DNA of 64,000 bases from Meconema thalassinum. Lineage: Eukaryota > Arthropoda > Insecta > Orthoptera > Tettigoniidae. Shown piece after piece: positions 1-12,226 of the stretch (positions are counted from its first letter, which is position 1; each line of letters opens with the position of its first letter). The DNA lies in contig OX336388.2 in assembly GCA_946902985.2 (NCBI GenBank), positions 1,696,971,978 to 1,697,035,977 on the forward strand, read 5' to 3'. A program made the position numbers and the translations under genes. A model generated the notes under the pieces. It made no database searches. It was not told where the DNA came from and saw nothing but the letters and a program-made list of their open reading frames with translations.

Positions 1-3000
1 CCTGTAATTTCGATAAAATTATGGCAGGTAACTGTAACTTCGTTACTAATTATGACAAGTAACTGTATTTTCGTTACAAATTATGGCAGGTAATTGTAAT
101 TTCGATACTAATTATGACAGGTAACAGTAACTTCGATACTAATTATGACAAGTAACAGTAACTTCGATACTTATTGTGACAAGTAACTGTAACTTCGATA
201 CTAATTATGACAGGTAACTGTAACTTCGTTACTAATTATGACAAGGAACTGTAATTTCGATACAAATTATGGCAGGTAACTGTAACTTCGATACTAATTA
301 TGACAGGTAACAGTAACTTCGATACTTATTATGGCAGGTAACAGTACCTTCGATACTAATTATGACAGGTAACTGTAACTTCGATACTAATTATGACAAG
401 GAACTGTAATTTCGATACAAATTATGGCAGGTAACAGTAACTTCGATACTAATTATGACAGGTAACTGTAACTTCGATACTTATTATGACAAGTAACTGT
501 AACTTCGATACTAATTATGACAGGTAACTGTAACTTCGATACTAATTATGACAAGTAACTGTAACTTCGATACTAATTATGACAAGTAACTATAACTTCG
601 ATACTAATTATGTGGGGTAACAGTAACTTCGATATTAATTATGACAAGTAACAGTAACTTCGATACTAATTATGACAAGTAACTGTAATTTCGATACAAA
701 TTAAGGCAGGTAATTGTAAATTCGATAATAATTATGACAGGTAACAGTAACTTCGATACTAATTATGACAAGTAACAGTAACTTCGATACGAATTATGAC
801 AAGTAACTGTAACTTCGATACTAATTATGACAGGTAACTGTAACTTCGATATTAATTATGACAGGTAACAGTAACTTCGTAACTAATTATGACAAGTAAC
901 TGTAAGTTCGATACTAATTATGACAGGTAACTGTATCTTCGTTACTAATTGTGACAAGTAACTGTAATTTCGATACAAATTATGGAAGGTAACTGTAACT
1001 TCGATACTAATTATGACAGGTAACAGTAACTTCGATACTAATTATGACAAGTAACTATAACTTCGATACAAATTATGACAGGTAACTGTATCTTCGATAC
1101 TAATTATGACAAGAAACTCTAACTTCGTTACTAATTATGATAAGTAACAGTAATTTTGATAAAAAATTATGGTAGGTAACTGTAACTTCAATACTAATTA
1201 TGACAGGTAACAGTAACTTCGATACTAATTATGAGGGGTAACTGTAACTTCGTTACTAATTATGACAAGTTACTTTAATTTCGATACTAATTATGGCAGG
1301 TAACTGTAACTTCGTTACTAATTATGACAAGTCCCTATAATTTCGATACAAATAATGGCAGGTTACTGTAACTTCGATACTAATTATGTCAGGTAACAGT
1401 TACTTCGATACTAATTATGACAGGAAAGTGTAACTTCGTTACTAATTATGACAAGTAGCTGTAATTTCGATACAAATTATGACAGGTAACTGTAACTTCG
1501 TTACTAATTATGACAAGTAACTGTAATTTCGATACAAATTTTGGCAGGTAACTGTAACTTCGATACTGATTATGACAGGTAACAGTAACATCGATACTAA
1601 TTATGACAGGAAACTGTAACTTCGTTACTAATTATGACAAGTAACTGTAATTTCGATACAAATTATGACAGGTAACTGTAACTTCGTAACTAATTATGAC
1701 AAGTAACTGTAATTCCGAAACAAATTATGGCAGGTAACAGTACCTTCGATACTAATTATGAAATGTAACTGTAACTTCGATACTAATTATGACAAGGAAC
1801 TGTAATTTCGATACAAATTATGGCAGGTAACTGTAACATCGATACTAATTATGACAGGTAACAGTAACTTCGATACTAATTATGACCAGTAACTATAACT
1901 TCGAATCAAATTATGACAGGTAATTGTAACTTCGATACTAATTATGACAAGAAACTCTAACTTCGTTACTAATTATGACAAGTAACAGTAATTTTGATAA
2001 AAGATTATGGTAGGTAACTGTAACTTCAATACTAATTACGGTGGGTAACAGTAACTTCGTTACTAATTATGACAAGTAACAGTAATTTTGATAAAAAATT
2101 TTGGTAGGTAACTGTAACTTCAATACTCATTATGACAGGTAACAGTAACTTCAATACTAATTATGACAGGTAAATGTAACTTCTTTACTAATTATGACAA
2201 GTAACTTTAATTTCGATGCTAATTATGGCAGGTAACTGTAACTTCGTTACTAATTATGACAAGTCCCTATAATTTCGATACAAATTATGGCAGGTAACTG
2301 TAACTTCGATACTAAATTTGTCAGGTAACTGTAACTTAGTTACTAATTATGACAAGTAGCTGTAATTTCGATACAAATTATGACAGGTAACTGTATCTTC
2401 GTTACTAATTATGACATGTAAATGTTATTTCGATACAAATTTTGGCATGTAACAGTACCTTCGATACTATTTATGACAGGTAACTGTAAATTCGATACTT
2501 ATTATGACCTGTAACTGTAACTTCGATACTAATTATGACAAGTAACTGAAACTTCGATACTTATTATGACAGGTAACTGTAACTTCATTACTAATTATGA
2601 CAAGTAACTGTAATTTCGATACAAATTTTGGAAGGTAATTGTAACATCGATACTAATTATGACAGGTATCAGTAACTTCGATACTAATTATGACAAGTAA
2701 CTGTAAATTCGATTCTTATTTTGGCAGGTAACTGTAACTTCGAAACTAATTATGACAGGTAACAGTAATTTCGATACTAATTATGACAAGTGACTGTAAC
2801 TTCGATACTAATTATGACAGGTAACTGTATCTTCGTTACTAATTATGACAAGTAACTGTAATTTCGTTACAAATTAAGGCAGGTAATAGTAATTTCGATA
2901 CTAATTATGACAGGTAACAGTAACTTCGATACTAATTATGACAAGTAACAGTTACTTCGATACCTATTATGACAAGTAACTGTAACTTCGATACTAATTA

Positions 3001-3444
3001 TGACAGATAACTGTAACTTCGTTACTAATTATGACAAGTAACTGTAATTTCGATACAAATTTTGGCAGGTAACTGTAACTTCGATACTGATTATGACAGG
3101 TAACAGTAACTTCGATACTAATTATGACAGGAAACTGTAATTTCGATACAAATTATGGCAGGTAACTGTAACTTCGATACTAATTATGACAGGTAACAGT
3201 AACTTCGATACTACTTATGACAAGTAACTATAACTTCTAATCAAATTATTACAGGTAACTGTAACTTCGATACTAATTATGACAAGAAACTCTAACTTCG
3301 TTACTAATTATGACAAGTAACAGTAATTTTGATAAAAAATTATGGTAGGTAACTGTAACTTCAATACTAATTATGACAGGTAACAGTTACTTCGATACTA
3401 ATTATGACAGGTAACTGTAACTTCGTTACTATTTATGACAAGTC
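1..3444 (+). repeat. HOR copy 1 (about 111 monomers)
   Basis: This block runs from one CCTGTAATTTCGATAAAATT landmark (position 1) to the next (3445). Its length is 111 x 31 + 3 bp. It contains two internal AAGTCCCTATAA marker monomers, with CCT at 1334 and 2266, splitting it into sub-blocks of 1,333, 932 and 1,179 bp (43, 30 and 38 monomers). Recognisable variants are TGTGGGG at 611, GAGGGG near 1233, a GAAATGT monomer near 1759, and the TTCTAATCAAATTATTAC monomer at 3235, which sits 210 bp before the landmark in most HOR copies. Copy 2 matches it at an offset of 3,444 bp until a deletion near the end of copy 2. Confidence 0.85.
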
Positions 3445-6400
3445 CCTGTAATTTCGATAAAATTATGGCAGGTAACTGTAACTTCGTTACTAATTATGAC
3501 AAGTAACTGTATTTTCGTTACAAATTATGGCAGGTAATTGTAATTTCGATACTAATTATGACAGGTAACAGTAACTTCGATACTAATTATGACAAGTAAC
3601 AGTAACTTCGATACTTATTGTGACAAGTAACTGTAACTTCGATACTAATTATGACAGGTAACTGTAACTTCGTTACTAATTATGACAAGGAACAGTAATT
3701 TCGATACAAATTATGGCAGGTAACTGTAACTTCGATACTAATTATGACAGGTAACAGTAACTTCGATACTTATTATGGCAGGTAACAGTACCTTCGATAC
3801 TAATTATGACAGGTAACTGTAACTTCGATACTAATTATGACAAGGAACTGTAATTTCGATACAAATTATGGCAGGTAACAGTAACTTCGATACTAATTAT
3901 GACAGGTAACTGTAACTTCGATACTTATTATGACAAGTAACTGTAACTTCGATACTAATTATGACAGGTAACTGTAACTTCGATACTAATTATGACAAGT
4001 AACTGTAACTTCGATACTAATTATGACAAGTAACTATAACTTCGATACTAATTATGTGGGGTAACAGTAACTTCGATATTAATTATGACAAGTAACAGTA
4101 ACTTCGATACTAATTATGACAAGTAACTGTAATTTCGATACAAATTAAGGCAGGTAATTGTAAATTCGATAATAATTATGACAGGTAACAGTAACTTCGA
4201 TACTAATTATGACAAGTAACAGTAACTTCGATACGAATTATGACAAGTAACTGTAACTTCGATACTAATTATGACAGGTAACTGTAACTTCGATATTAAT
4301 TATGACAGGTAACAGTAACTTCGATACTAATTATGACAAGTAACTGTAAGTTCGATACTAATTATGACAGGTAACTGTATCTTCGTTACTAATTGTGACA
4401 AGTAACTGTAATTTCGATACAAATTATGGAAGGTAACTGTAACTTCGATACTAATTATGACAGGTAACAGTAACTTCGATACTAATTATGACAAGTAACC
4501 ATAACTTCGATACAAATTATGACAGGTAACTGTATCTTCGATACTAATTATGACAAGAAACTCTAACTTCGTTACTAATTATGATAAGTAACAGTAATTT
4601 TGATAAAAAATTATGGTAGGTAACTGTAACTTCAATACTAATTATGACAGGTAACAGTAACTTCGATACTAATTATGAGGGGTAACTGTAACTTCGTTAC
4701 TAATTATGACAAGTTACTTTAATTTCGATACTAATTATGGCAGGTAACTGTAACTTCGTTACTAATTATGACAAGTCCCTATAATTTCGATACAAATAAT
4801 GGCAGGTTACTGTAACTTCGATACTAATTATGTCAGGTAACAGTTACTTCGATACTAATTATGACAGGAAAGTGTAACTTCGTTACTAATTATGACAAGT
4901 AGCTGTAATTTCGATACAAATTATGACAGGTAACTGTAACTTCGTTACTAATTATGACAAGTAACTGTAATTTCGATACAAATTTTGGCAGGTAACTGTA
5001 ACTTCGATACTGATTATGACAGGTAACAGTAACATCGATACTAATTATGACAGGAAACTGTAACTTCGTTACTAATTATGACAAGTAACTGTAATTTCGA
5101 TACAAATTATGACAGGTAACTGTAACTTCGTAACTAATTATGACAAGTAACTGTAATTCCGAAACAAATTATGGCAGGTAACAGTACCTTCGATACTAAT
5201 TATGACATGTAACTGTAACTTCGATACTAATTATGACAAGGAACTGTAATTTCGATACAAATTATGGCAGGTAACTGTAACATCGATACTAATTATGACA
5301 GGTAACAGTAACTTCGATACTAATTATGACCAGTAACTATAACTTCGAATCAAATTATGACAGGTAATTGTAACTTCGATACTAATTATGACAAGAAACT
5401 CTAACTTCGTTACTAATTATGACAAGTAACAGTAATTTTGATAAAAGATTATGGTAGGTAACTGTAACTTCAATACTAATTACGGCGGGTAACAGTAACT
5501 TCGTTACTAATTATGACAAGTAACAGTAATTTTGATAAAAAATTATGGTAGGTAACTGTAACTTCAATACTCATTATGACAGGTAACAGTAACTTCAATA
5601 CTAATTATGACAGGTAAATGTAACTTCGTTACTAATTATGACAAGTAACTTTAATTTCGATACTAATTATGGCAGGTAACTGTAACTTCGTTACTAATTA
5701 TGACAAGTCCCTATAATTTCGATACAAATTATTGCAGGTAACTGTAACTTCGATACTAAATTTGTCAGGTAACTGTAACTTCGTTACTAATTATGACAAG
5801 TAGCTGTAATTTCGATACAAATTATGACAGGTAACTGTATCTTCGTTACTAATTATGACATGTAAATGTTATTTCGATACAAATTATGGCATGTAACAGT
5901 ACCTTCGATACTATTTATGACAGGTAACTGTAAATTCGATACTTATTATGACCTGTAACTGTAACTTCGATACTAATTATGACAAGTAACTGAAACTTCG
6001 ATACTTATTATGACAGGTAACTGTAACTTCATTACTAATTATGACAAGTAACTGTAATTTCGATACAAATTTTGGAAGGTAATTGTAACATCGATACTTA
6101 TTATGACAGGTATCAGTAACTTCGATACTAATTATGACAAGTAACTGTAAATTCGATTCTAATTATGACAGGTAACTGTAACTTCGATACTAATTATGAC
6201 AGGTAACAGTAATTTCGATACTAATTATGACAAGTGACTGTAACTTCGATACTAATTATGACAGGTAACTGTATCTTCGTTACTAATTATGACAAGTAAC
6301 TGTAATTTCGTTACAAATTATGGCAGGTAATAGTAATTTCGATACTAATTATGACAGGTAACAGTAACTTCGATACTAATTATGACAAGTAACAGTTACT

Positions 6401-6671
6401 TCGATACCTATTATGACAAGTAACTGTAACTTCGATACTAATTATGACAGATAACTGTAACTTCGTTACTAATTATGACAAGTAACTGTAATTTCGATAC
6501 TAATTATGACAAGAAACTCTAACTTCGTTACTAATTATGACAAGTAACAGTAATTTTGATAAAAAATTATGGTAGGTAACTGTAACTTCAATACTAATTA
6601 TGACAGGTAACAGTTACTTCGATACTAATTATGACAGGTAACTGTAACTTCGTTACTATTTATGACAAGTC
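3445..6671 (+). repeat. HOR copy 2, with 217-bp (7-monomer) deletion near its end
   Basis: The block repeats copy 1 with internal markers at 4778 and 5710, giving the same 1,333 and 932 bp sub-blocks. The third sub-block is 962 bp instead of 1,179, exactly seven monomers shorter. The deletion fuses an A-type monomer to a D-like one at about 6495-6501, removing the TTCTAATCAAA monomer seen at 3235 in copy 1. The block is followed by a landmark with G in place of T (CCGGTAATTT at 6672). The deletion and the G recur together at two later landmarks. Confidence 0.85.
6491..6504 (+). other. Junction of the 7-monomer deletion (first of three)
   Basis: An A-type monomer start (GTAATTTCGATAC) runs directly into TAATTATGACAAGAAACTC, whereas HOR copy 1 has seven further monomers here. 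The breakpoint falls in the shared TCGATAC, so the register is kept. The same junction is at about 14811-14817 and 21786-21793. Confidence 0.8.
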
Positions 6672-9600
6672 CCGGTAATTTCGATAAAATTATGGCAGGT
6701 AACTGTAACTTCGTTACTAATTATGACAAGTAACTGTATTTTCGTTACAAATTATGGCAGGTAATTGTAATTTCGATACTAATTATGACAGGTAACAGTA
6801 ACTTCGATACTAATTATGACAAGTAACAGTAACTTCGATACTTATTGTGACAAGTAACTGTAACTTCGATACTAATTATGACAGGTAACTGTAACTTCGT
6901 TACTAATTATGACAAGGAACTGTAATTTCGATACAAATTATGGCAGGTAACTGTAACTTCGATACTAATTATGACAGGTAACAGTAACTTCGATACTTAT
7001 TATGGCAGGTAACAGTACCTTCGATACTAATTATGACAGGTAACTGTAACTTCGATACTAATTATGACAAGGAACTGTAATTTCGATACAAATTATGGCA
7101 GGTAACTGTAACTTCGATACTAATTATGACAGGTAACAGTAACTTCGATACTTATTATGACAAGTAACTGTAACTTCGATACTAATTATGACAGGTAACT
7201 GTAACTTCGATACTAATTATGACAAGTAACTGTAACTTCGATACTAATTATGACAAGTAACTATAACTTCGATACTAATTATGTGGGGTAACAGTAACTT
7301 CGATATTAATTATGACAAGTAACAGTAACTTCGATACTAATTATGACAAGTAACTGTAATTTCGATACAAATTAAGGCAGGTAATTGTAATTTCGATAAT
7401 AATTATGACAGGTTACAGTAACTTCGATACTAATTATGACAAGTAACAGTAACTTCGATACGAATTATGACAAGTAACTGTAACTTCGATACTAATTATG
7501 ACAGGTAACTGTAACTTCGATATTAATTATGACAGGTAACAGTAACTTCGATACTAATTATGACAAGTAACTGTAAGTTCGATACTAATTATGACAGGTA
7601 ACTGTAACTTCGTTACTAATTGTGACAAGTAACTGTAATTTCGATACAAATTATGGAAGGTAACTGTAACTTCGATACTAATTATGACAGGTAACAGTAA
7701 CTTCGATACTAATTATGACAAGTAACTATAACTTCGATACAAATTATGACAGGTAACTGTATCTTTGATACTAATTATGACAAGAAACTCTAACTTCGTT
7801 ACTAATTATGATAAGTAACAGTAATTTTGATAAAAAATTATGGTAGGTACTTGTAACTTCAATACTAATTATGACAGGTAACAGTAACTTCGATACTAAT
7901 TATGAGGGGTAACTGTAACTTCGTTACTAATTATGACAAGTTACTTTAATTTCGATACTAATTATGGCAGGTAACTGTAACTTCGTTACTAATTATGACA
8001 AGTCCCTATAATTTCGATACAAATAATGGCAGGTTACTGTAACTTCGATACTAATTATGTCAGGTAACAGTTACTTCGATACTAATTATGACAGGAAAGT
8101 GTAACTTCGTTACTAATTATGACAAGTAGCTGTAATTTCGATACAAATTATGACAGGTAACTGTAACTTCGTTACTAATTATGACAAGTAACTGTAATTT
8201 CGATACAAATTTTGGCAGGTAACTGTAACTTCGATACTGATTATGACAGGTAACAGTAACATCGATACTAATTATGACAGGAAACTGTAACTTCGTTACT
8301 AATTATGACAAGTAACTGTAATTTCGATACAAATTATGACAGGTAACTGTAACTTCGTAACTAATTATGACAAGTAACTGTAATTCCGAAACAAATTATG
8401 GCAGGTAACAGTACCTTCGATACTAATTATGACATGTAACTGTAACTTCGATACTAATTATGACAAGGAACTGTAATTTCGATACAAATTATGGCAGGTA
8501 ACTGTAACATCGATACTAATTATGACAGGTAACAGTAACTTCGATACTAATTATGACCAGTAACTATAATTTCGAATCAAATTATGACAGGTAATTGTAA
8601 CTTCGATACTAATTATGACAAGAAACTCTAACTTCGTTACTAATTATGACAAGTAACAGCAATTTTGATAAAAAATTATGGTAGGTAACTGTAACTTCAA
8701 TACTAATTACGACGGGTAACAGTAACTTCGATACTAATTATGACAGGTAACTGTAACTTCGTTACTAATTATGACAAGTCCCTGTAATTTCGAAACTAAT
8801 TATGGCAAGTAAAAGTAACTTCGATATTAATTATGACAGGTAACAGTAACTTCGATACTAATTATGACAAGTAAATGTAACTTCGATACTAATTATGACA
8901 AGTAACTATAACTTCGATACAAATTATGACAGGTAACTGTAACGTCGATACTAATTATGACAAGAAACTCTAACTTCGTTACTAATTATGACAAGTAACA
9001 GTAATTTTGATAAAAAATTATGGCAGGTAACTGTACCTTCGATACTAATTAATACAGGGAACAGTAACTTCGATACTAATTATGACAGGTTACTGTAACA
9101 TCGTTACTAATTATGTCAAGTAACTGTAACTTCGATACTAATTACGACAAGTAACTGTAACTTCGATACTTATTATGACAGGTAACTGTAACTTCATTAC
9201 TAATTATGACAAGAAACTGTAACTTCGATACTAATTATGACAAGAAACTGTAACTTCGATACTAATTATGACAGGTTTCTGTAACTTCGATACTAATTAT
9301 GACAAGTAACTGTAATTTCGATACAAATTTAGGAAGGTAACTGTAACTTCGATACTTATTATGACAGGTATCAGTAACTTCGATACTAATTATGACAAGT
9401 AACTGTAACTTCGATTCTAATTATGGCAGGTAACTGTATCTTTGATACTAATTATGACAGGTAACAGTAACTTCGATACTAATTTAGACAAGTAACTGTA
9501 ACTTCGTTACTAATTATGACAAGTAACTCTAATTTTGATAAAAAATTATGAGAGGTAACTGTAACTTCGATACTAATTAATACAGGGAACAGTAACTTCG

Positions 9601-12226
9601 ATACTAATTATGACAGGTTACTGTAACATCGTTACTAATTATGTCAAGTAACTGTAACTTCGATACTAATTATGACAAGTAACTGTAACTTCGATACTTA
9701 TTATGACAGGTAACTGTAACTTCATTACTAATTATGACAAGAAACTGTAACTTAGATACTAATTATGACAGGTAACTGTAACTTCGATACTAATTATGAC
9801 AAGTAACTGTAATTTCGATACAAATTTTGGAAGGTAACTGTAACTTCGATATTAATTATGACAGGTATCAGTAACTTCGATACTAATTATGAAAAGTAAC
9901 TGTAACTTCGATTCTAATTATGGCAGGTAACTGTAACTTCGATACTAATTATGACAGGTAACAGTAATTTCGATACTAATTATGACAAGTGACTGTAACT
10001 TCGATACTAATTATGACAGGTAACTGTAACTTCGTTACTAATTTTGACAAGTAACTGTAATTTCGTTACAAATTATGGCAGGTAATGGTAATTTCGATAC
10101 TAATTATGACAGGTAACAGTAACTTCGATACTAATTATGACACGTAACAGTAACATCGATACTTATTATGACAAGTAACTGTAACTTCGATACTAATTAT
10201 GACAGGTAACTGTAACTTCGTTACTAATTATGACAAGTAGCTGTAATTTCGATACAAATTATGACAGGTAACTGTATCTTCGTTACTAATTATGACAAGT
10301 AACTGTAATTTCGATACAAATTTTGGCAGGTAACTGTAACTTCGATACTGATTATGACACGTAACAGTAACATCGATACTAATTATGACAGGAAACTGTA
10401 ACTTCGTTACTAATTATGACAAGTAACTGTAATTTCGATACAAATTATGACAGGTAACTGTAACTTCGTAACTAATTATGACAAGTAACTGTAATTCCGA
10501 AACAAATTATGGCAGGTAACAGTACCTTCGATACTAATTATGAAATGTAACTGTAACTTCGATACTAATTATGACAAGGAACTGTAATTTCGATACAAAT
10601 TATGGCAGGTAACTGTAACATCGATACTAATTATGACAGGTAACAGTAACTTCGATACTAATTATGACCAGTAACTATAACTTCGAATCAAATTATGACA
10701 GGTAATTGTAACTTCGATACTAATTATGACAAGAAACTCTAACTTCGTTACTAATTATGACAAGTAACAGTAATTTTGATAAAAGATTATGGTAGGTAAC
10801 TGTAACTTCAATACTAATTACGGCGGGTAACAGTAACTTCGTTACTAATTATGACAAGTAACAGTAATTTTGATAAAAAATTATGGTAGGTAACTGTAAC
10901 TTCAATACTCATTATGACAGGTAACAGTAACTTCAATACTAATTATGACAGGTAAATGTAACTTCGTTACTAATTATGACAAGTAACTTTAATTTCGATA
11001 CTAATTATGGCAGGTAACTGTAACTTCGTTACTAATTATGACAAGTCCCTATAATTTCGATACAAATTATGGCAGGTAACTGTAACTTCGATACTAAATT
11101 TGTCAGGTAACTGTAACTTCGTTACTAATTATGACAAGTAGCTGTAATTTCGATACAAATTATGACAGGTAACTGTATCTTCGTTACTAATTATGACATG
11201 TAAATGTTATTTCGATACAAATTATGGCATGTAACAGTACCTTCGATACTATTTATGACAGGTAACTGTAAATTCGATACTTATTATGACCTGTAACTGT
11301 AACTTCGATACTAATTATGACAAGTAACTGAAACTTCGATACTTATTATGACAGGTAACTGTAACTTCATTACTAATTATGACAAGTAACTGTAATTTCG
11401 ATACAAATTTTGGAAGGTAATTGTAACATCGATACTAATTATGACAGGTATCAGTAACTTCGATACTAATTATGACAAGTAACTGTAAATTCGTTTCTAA
11501 TTATGGCAGGTAACTGTAACTTCGATACTAATTATGACAGGTAACAGTAATTTCGATACTAATTATGACAAGTGACTGTAACTTCGATACTAATTATGAC
11601 AGGTAACTGTATCTTCGTTACTAATTATGACAAGTAACTGTAATTTCGTTACAAATTATGGCAGGTAATAGTAATTTCGATACTAATTATGACAGGTAAC
11701 AGTAACTTCGATACTAATTATGACAAGTAACAGTTACTTCGATACCTATTATGACAAGTAACTGTAACTTCGATACTAATTATGACAGATAACTGTAACT
11801 TCGTTACTAATTATGACAAGTAACTGTAATTTCGATACAAATTTTGGCAGGTAACTGTAACTTCGATACTGATTATGACAGGTAACAGTAACTTCGATAC
11901 TAATTATGACAGGAAACTGTAATTTCGATACAAATTATGGCAGGTAACTGTAACTTCGATACTAATTATGACAGGTAACAGTAACTTCGATACTACTTAT
12001 GACAAGTAACTATAACTTCTAATCAAATTATTACAGGTAACTGTAACTTCGATACTAATTATGACAAGAAACTCTAACTTCGTTACTAATTATGACAAGT
12101 AACAGTAATTTTGATAAAAAATTATGGTAGGTAACTGTAACTTCAATACTAATTATGACAGGTAACAGTTACTTCGATACTAATTATGACAGGTAACTGT
12201 AACTTCGTTACTATTTATGACAAGTC
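6672..12226 (+). repeat. HOR copy 3, enlarged compound copy (5,555 bp)
   Basis: From 6672 to about 8.7 kb it follows copy 2 at offset 3,227 bp (marker at 8005, again +1,333). From 8781 it carries a segment not seen in copies 1-2, starting with CCTGTAATTTCGAAAC and a GTAAAAGTAAC monomer, and continuing to about 10.2 kb with monomers such as AATTAATACAGGG and AATTTAGACAAG. From about 10.21 kb it resumes as a copy of copy 1 at offset 8,782 (GTAGCTG at 10237 versus 1455), including the GAAATGT variant specific to copy 1. Markers at 11048 and 12227 keep the 1,179-bp spacing. It is a recombinant of at least two HOR types. Confidence 0.8.

Larger units (their letters stand above)
1442..9330 (+). repeat. 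Large duplication I, copy 1 (approximate ends)
   Basis: Shared variants recur downstream at 8,782 bp (1455 to 10237; 3445 to 12227), dropping to 8,316 after two deletions in the second copy (6672 to 14988; 8781 to 17097) and to 8,314 after the 2-bp loss at 17496. The offset therefore changes only by monomer multiples apart from 1-2 bp steps. The copy-1-specific GAAATGT monomer near 1759 reappears near 10541, supporting common descent rather than convergence. Confidence 0.78.

Noticed and set aside
611..625. TGTGGGG/GAGGGG monomers as a distinct inserted element
   Set aside because: They are ordinary monomers with a few changed bases at the monomer junction, recurring at fixed HOR positions (e.g. 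611, 12838, 19630; 1233, 37504).
906..914. tRNA gene remnant
   Set aside because: Only the nine-base T-loop-like string is present; no acceptor stem, D arm or anticodon arm can be built from the neighbouring monomers.
8781..10200. Unique insert within HOR copy 3
   Set aside because: Although absent from HOR copies 1-2, it consists entirely of 31-bp monomers and recurs in part near 17.1, 24.1, 27.8, 35.5, 38.4 and 47.3 kb, so it is another satellite sub-block.
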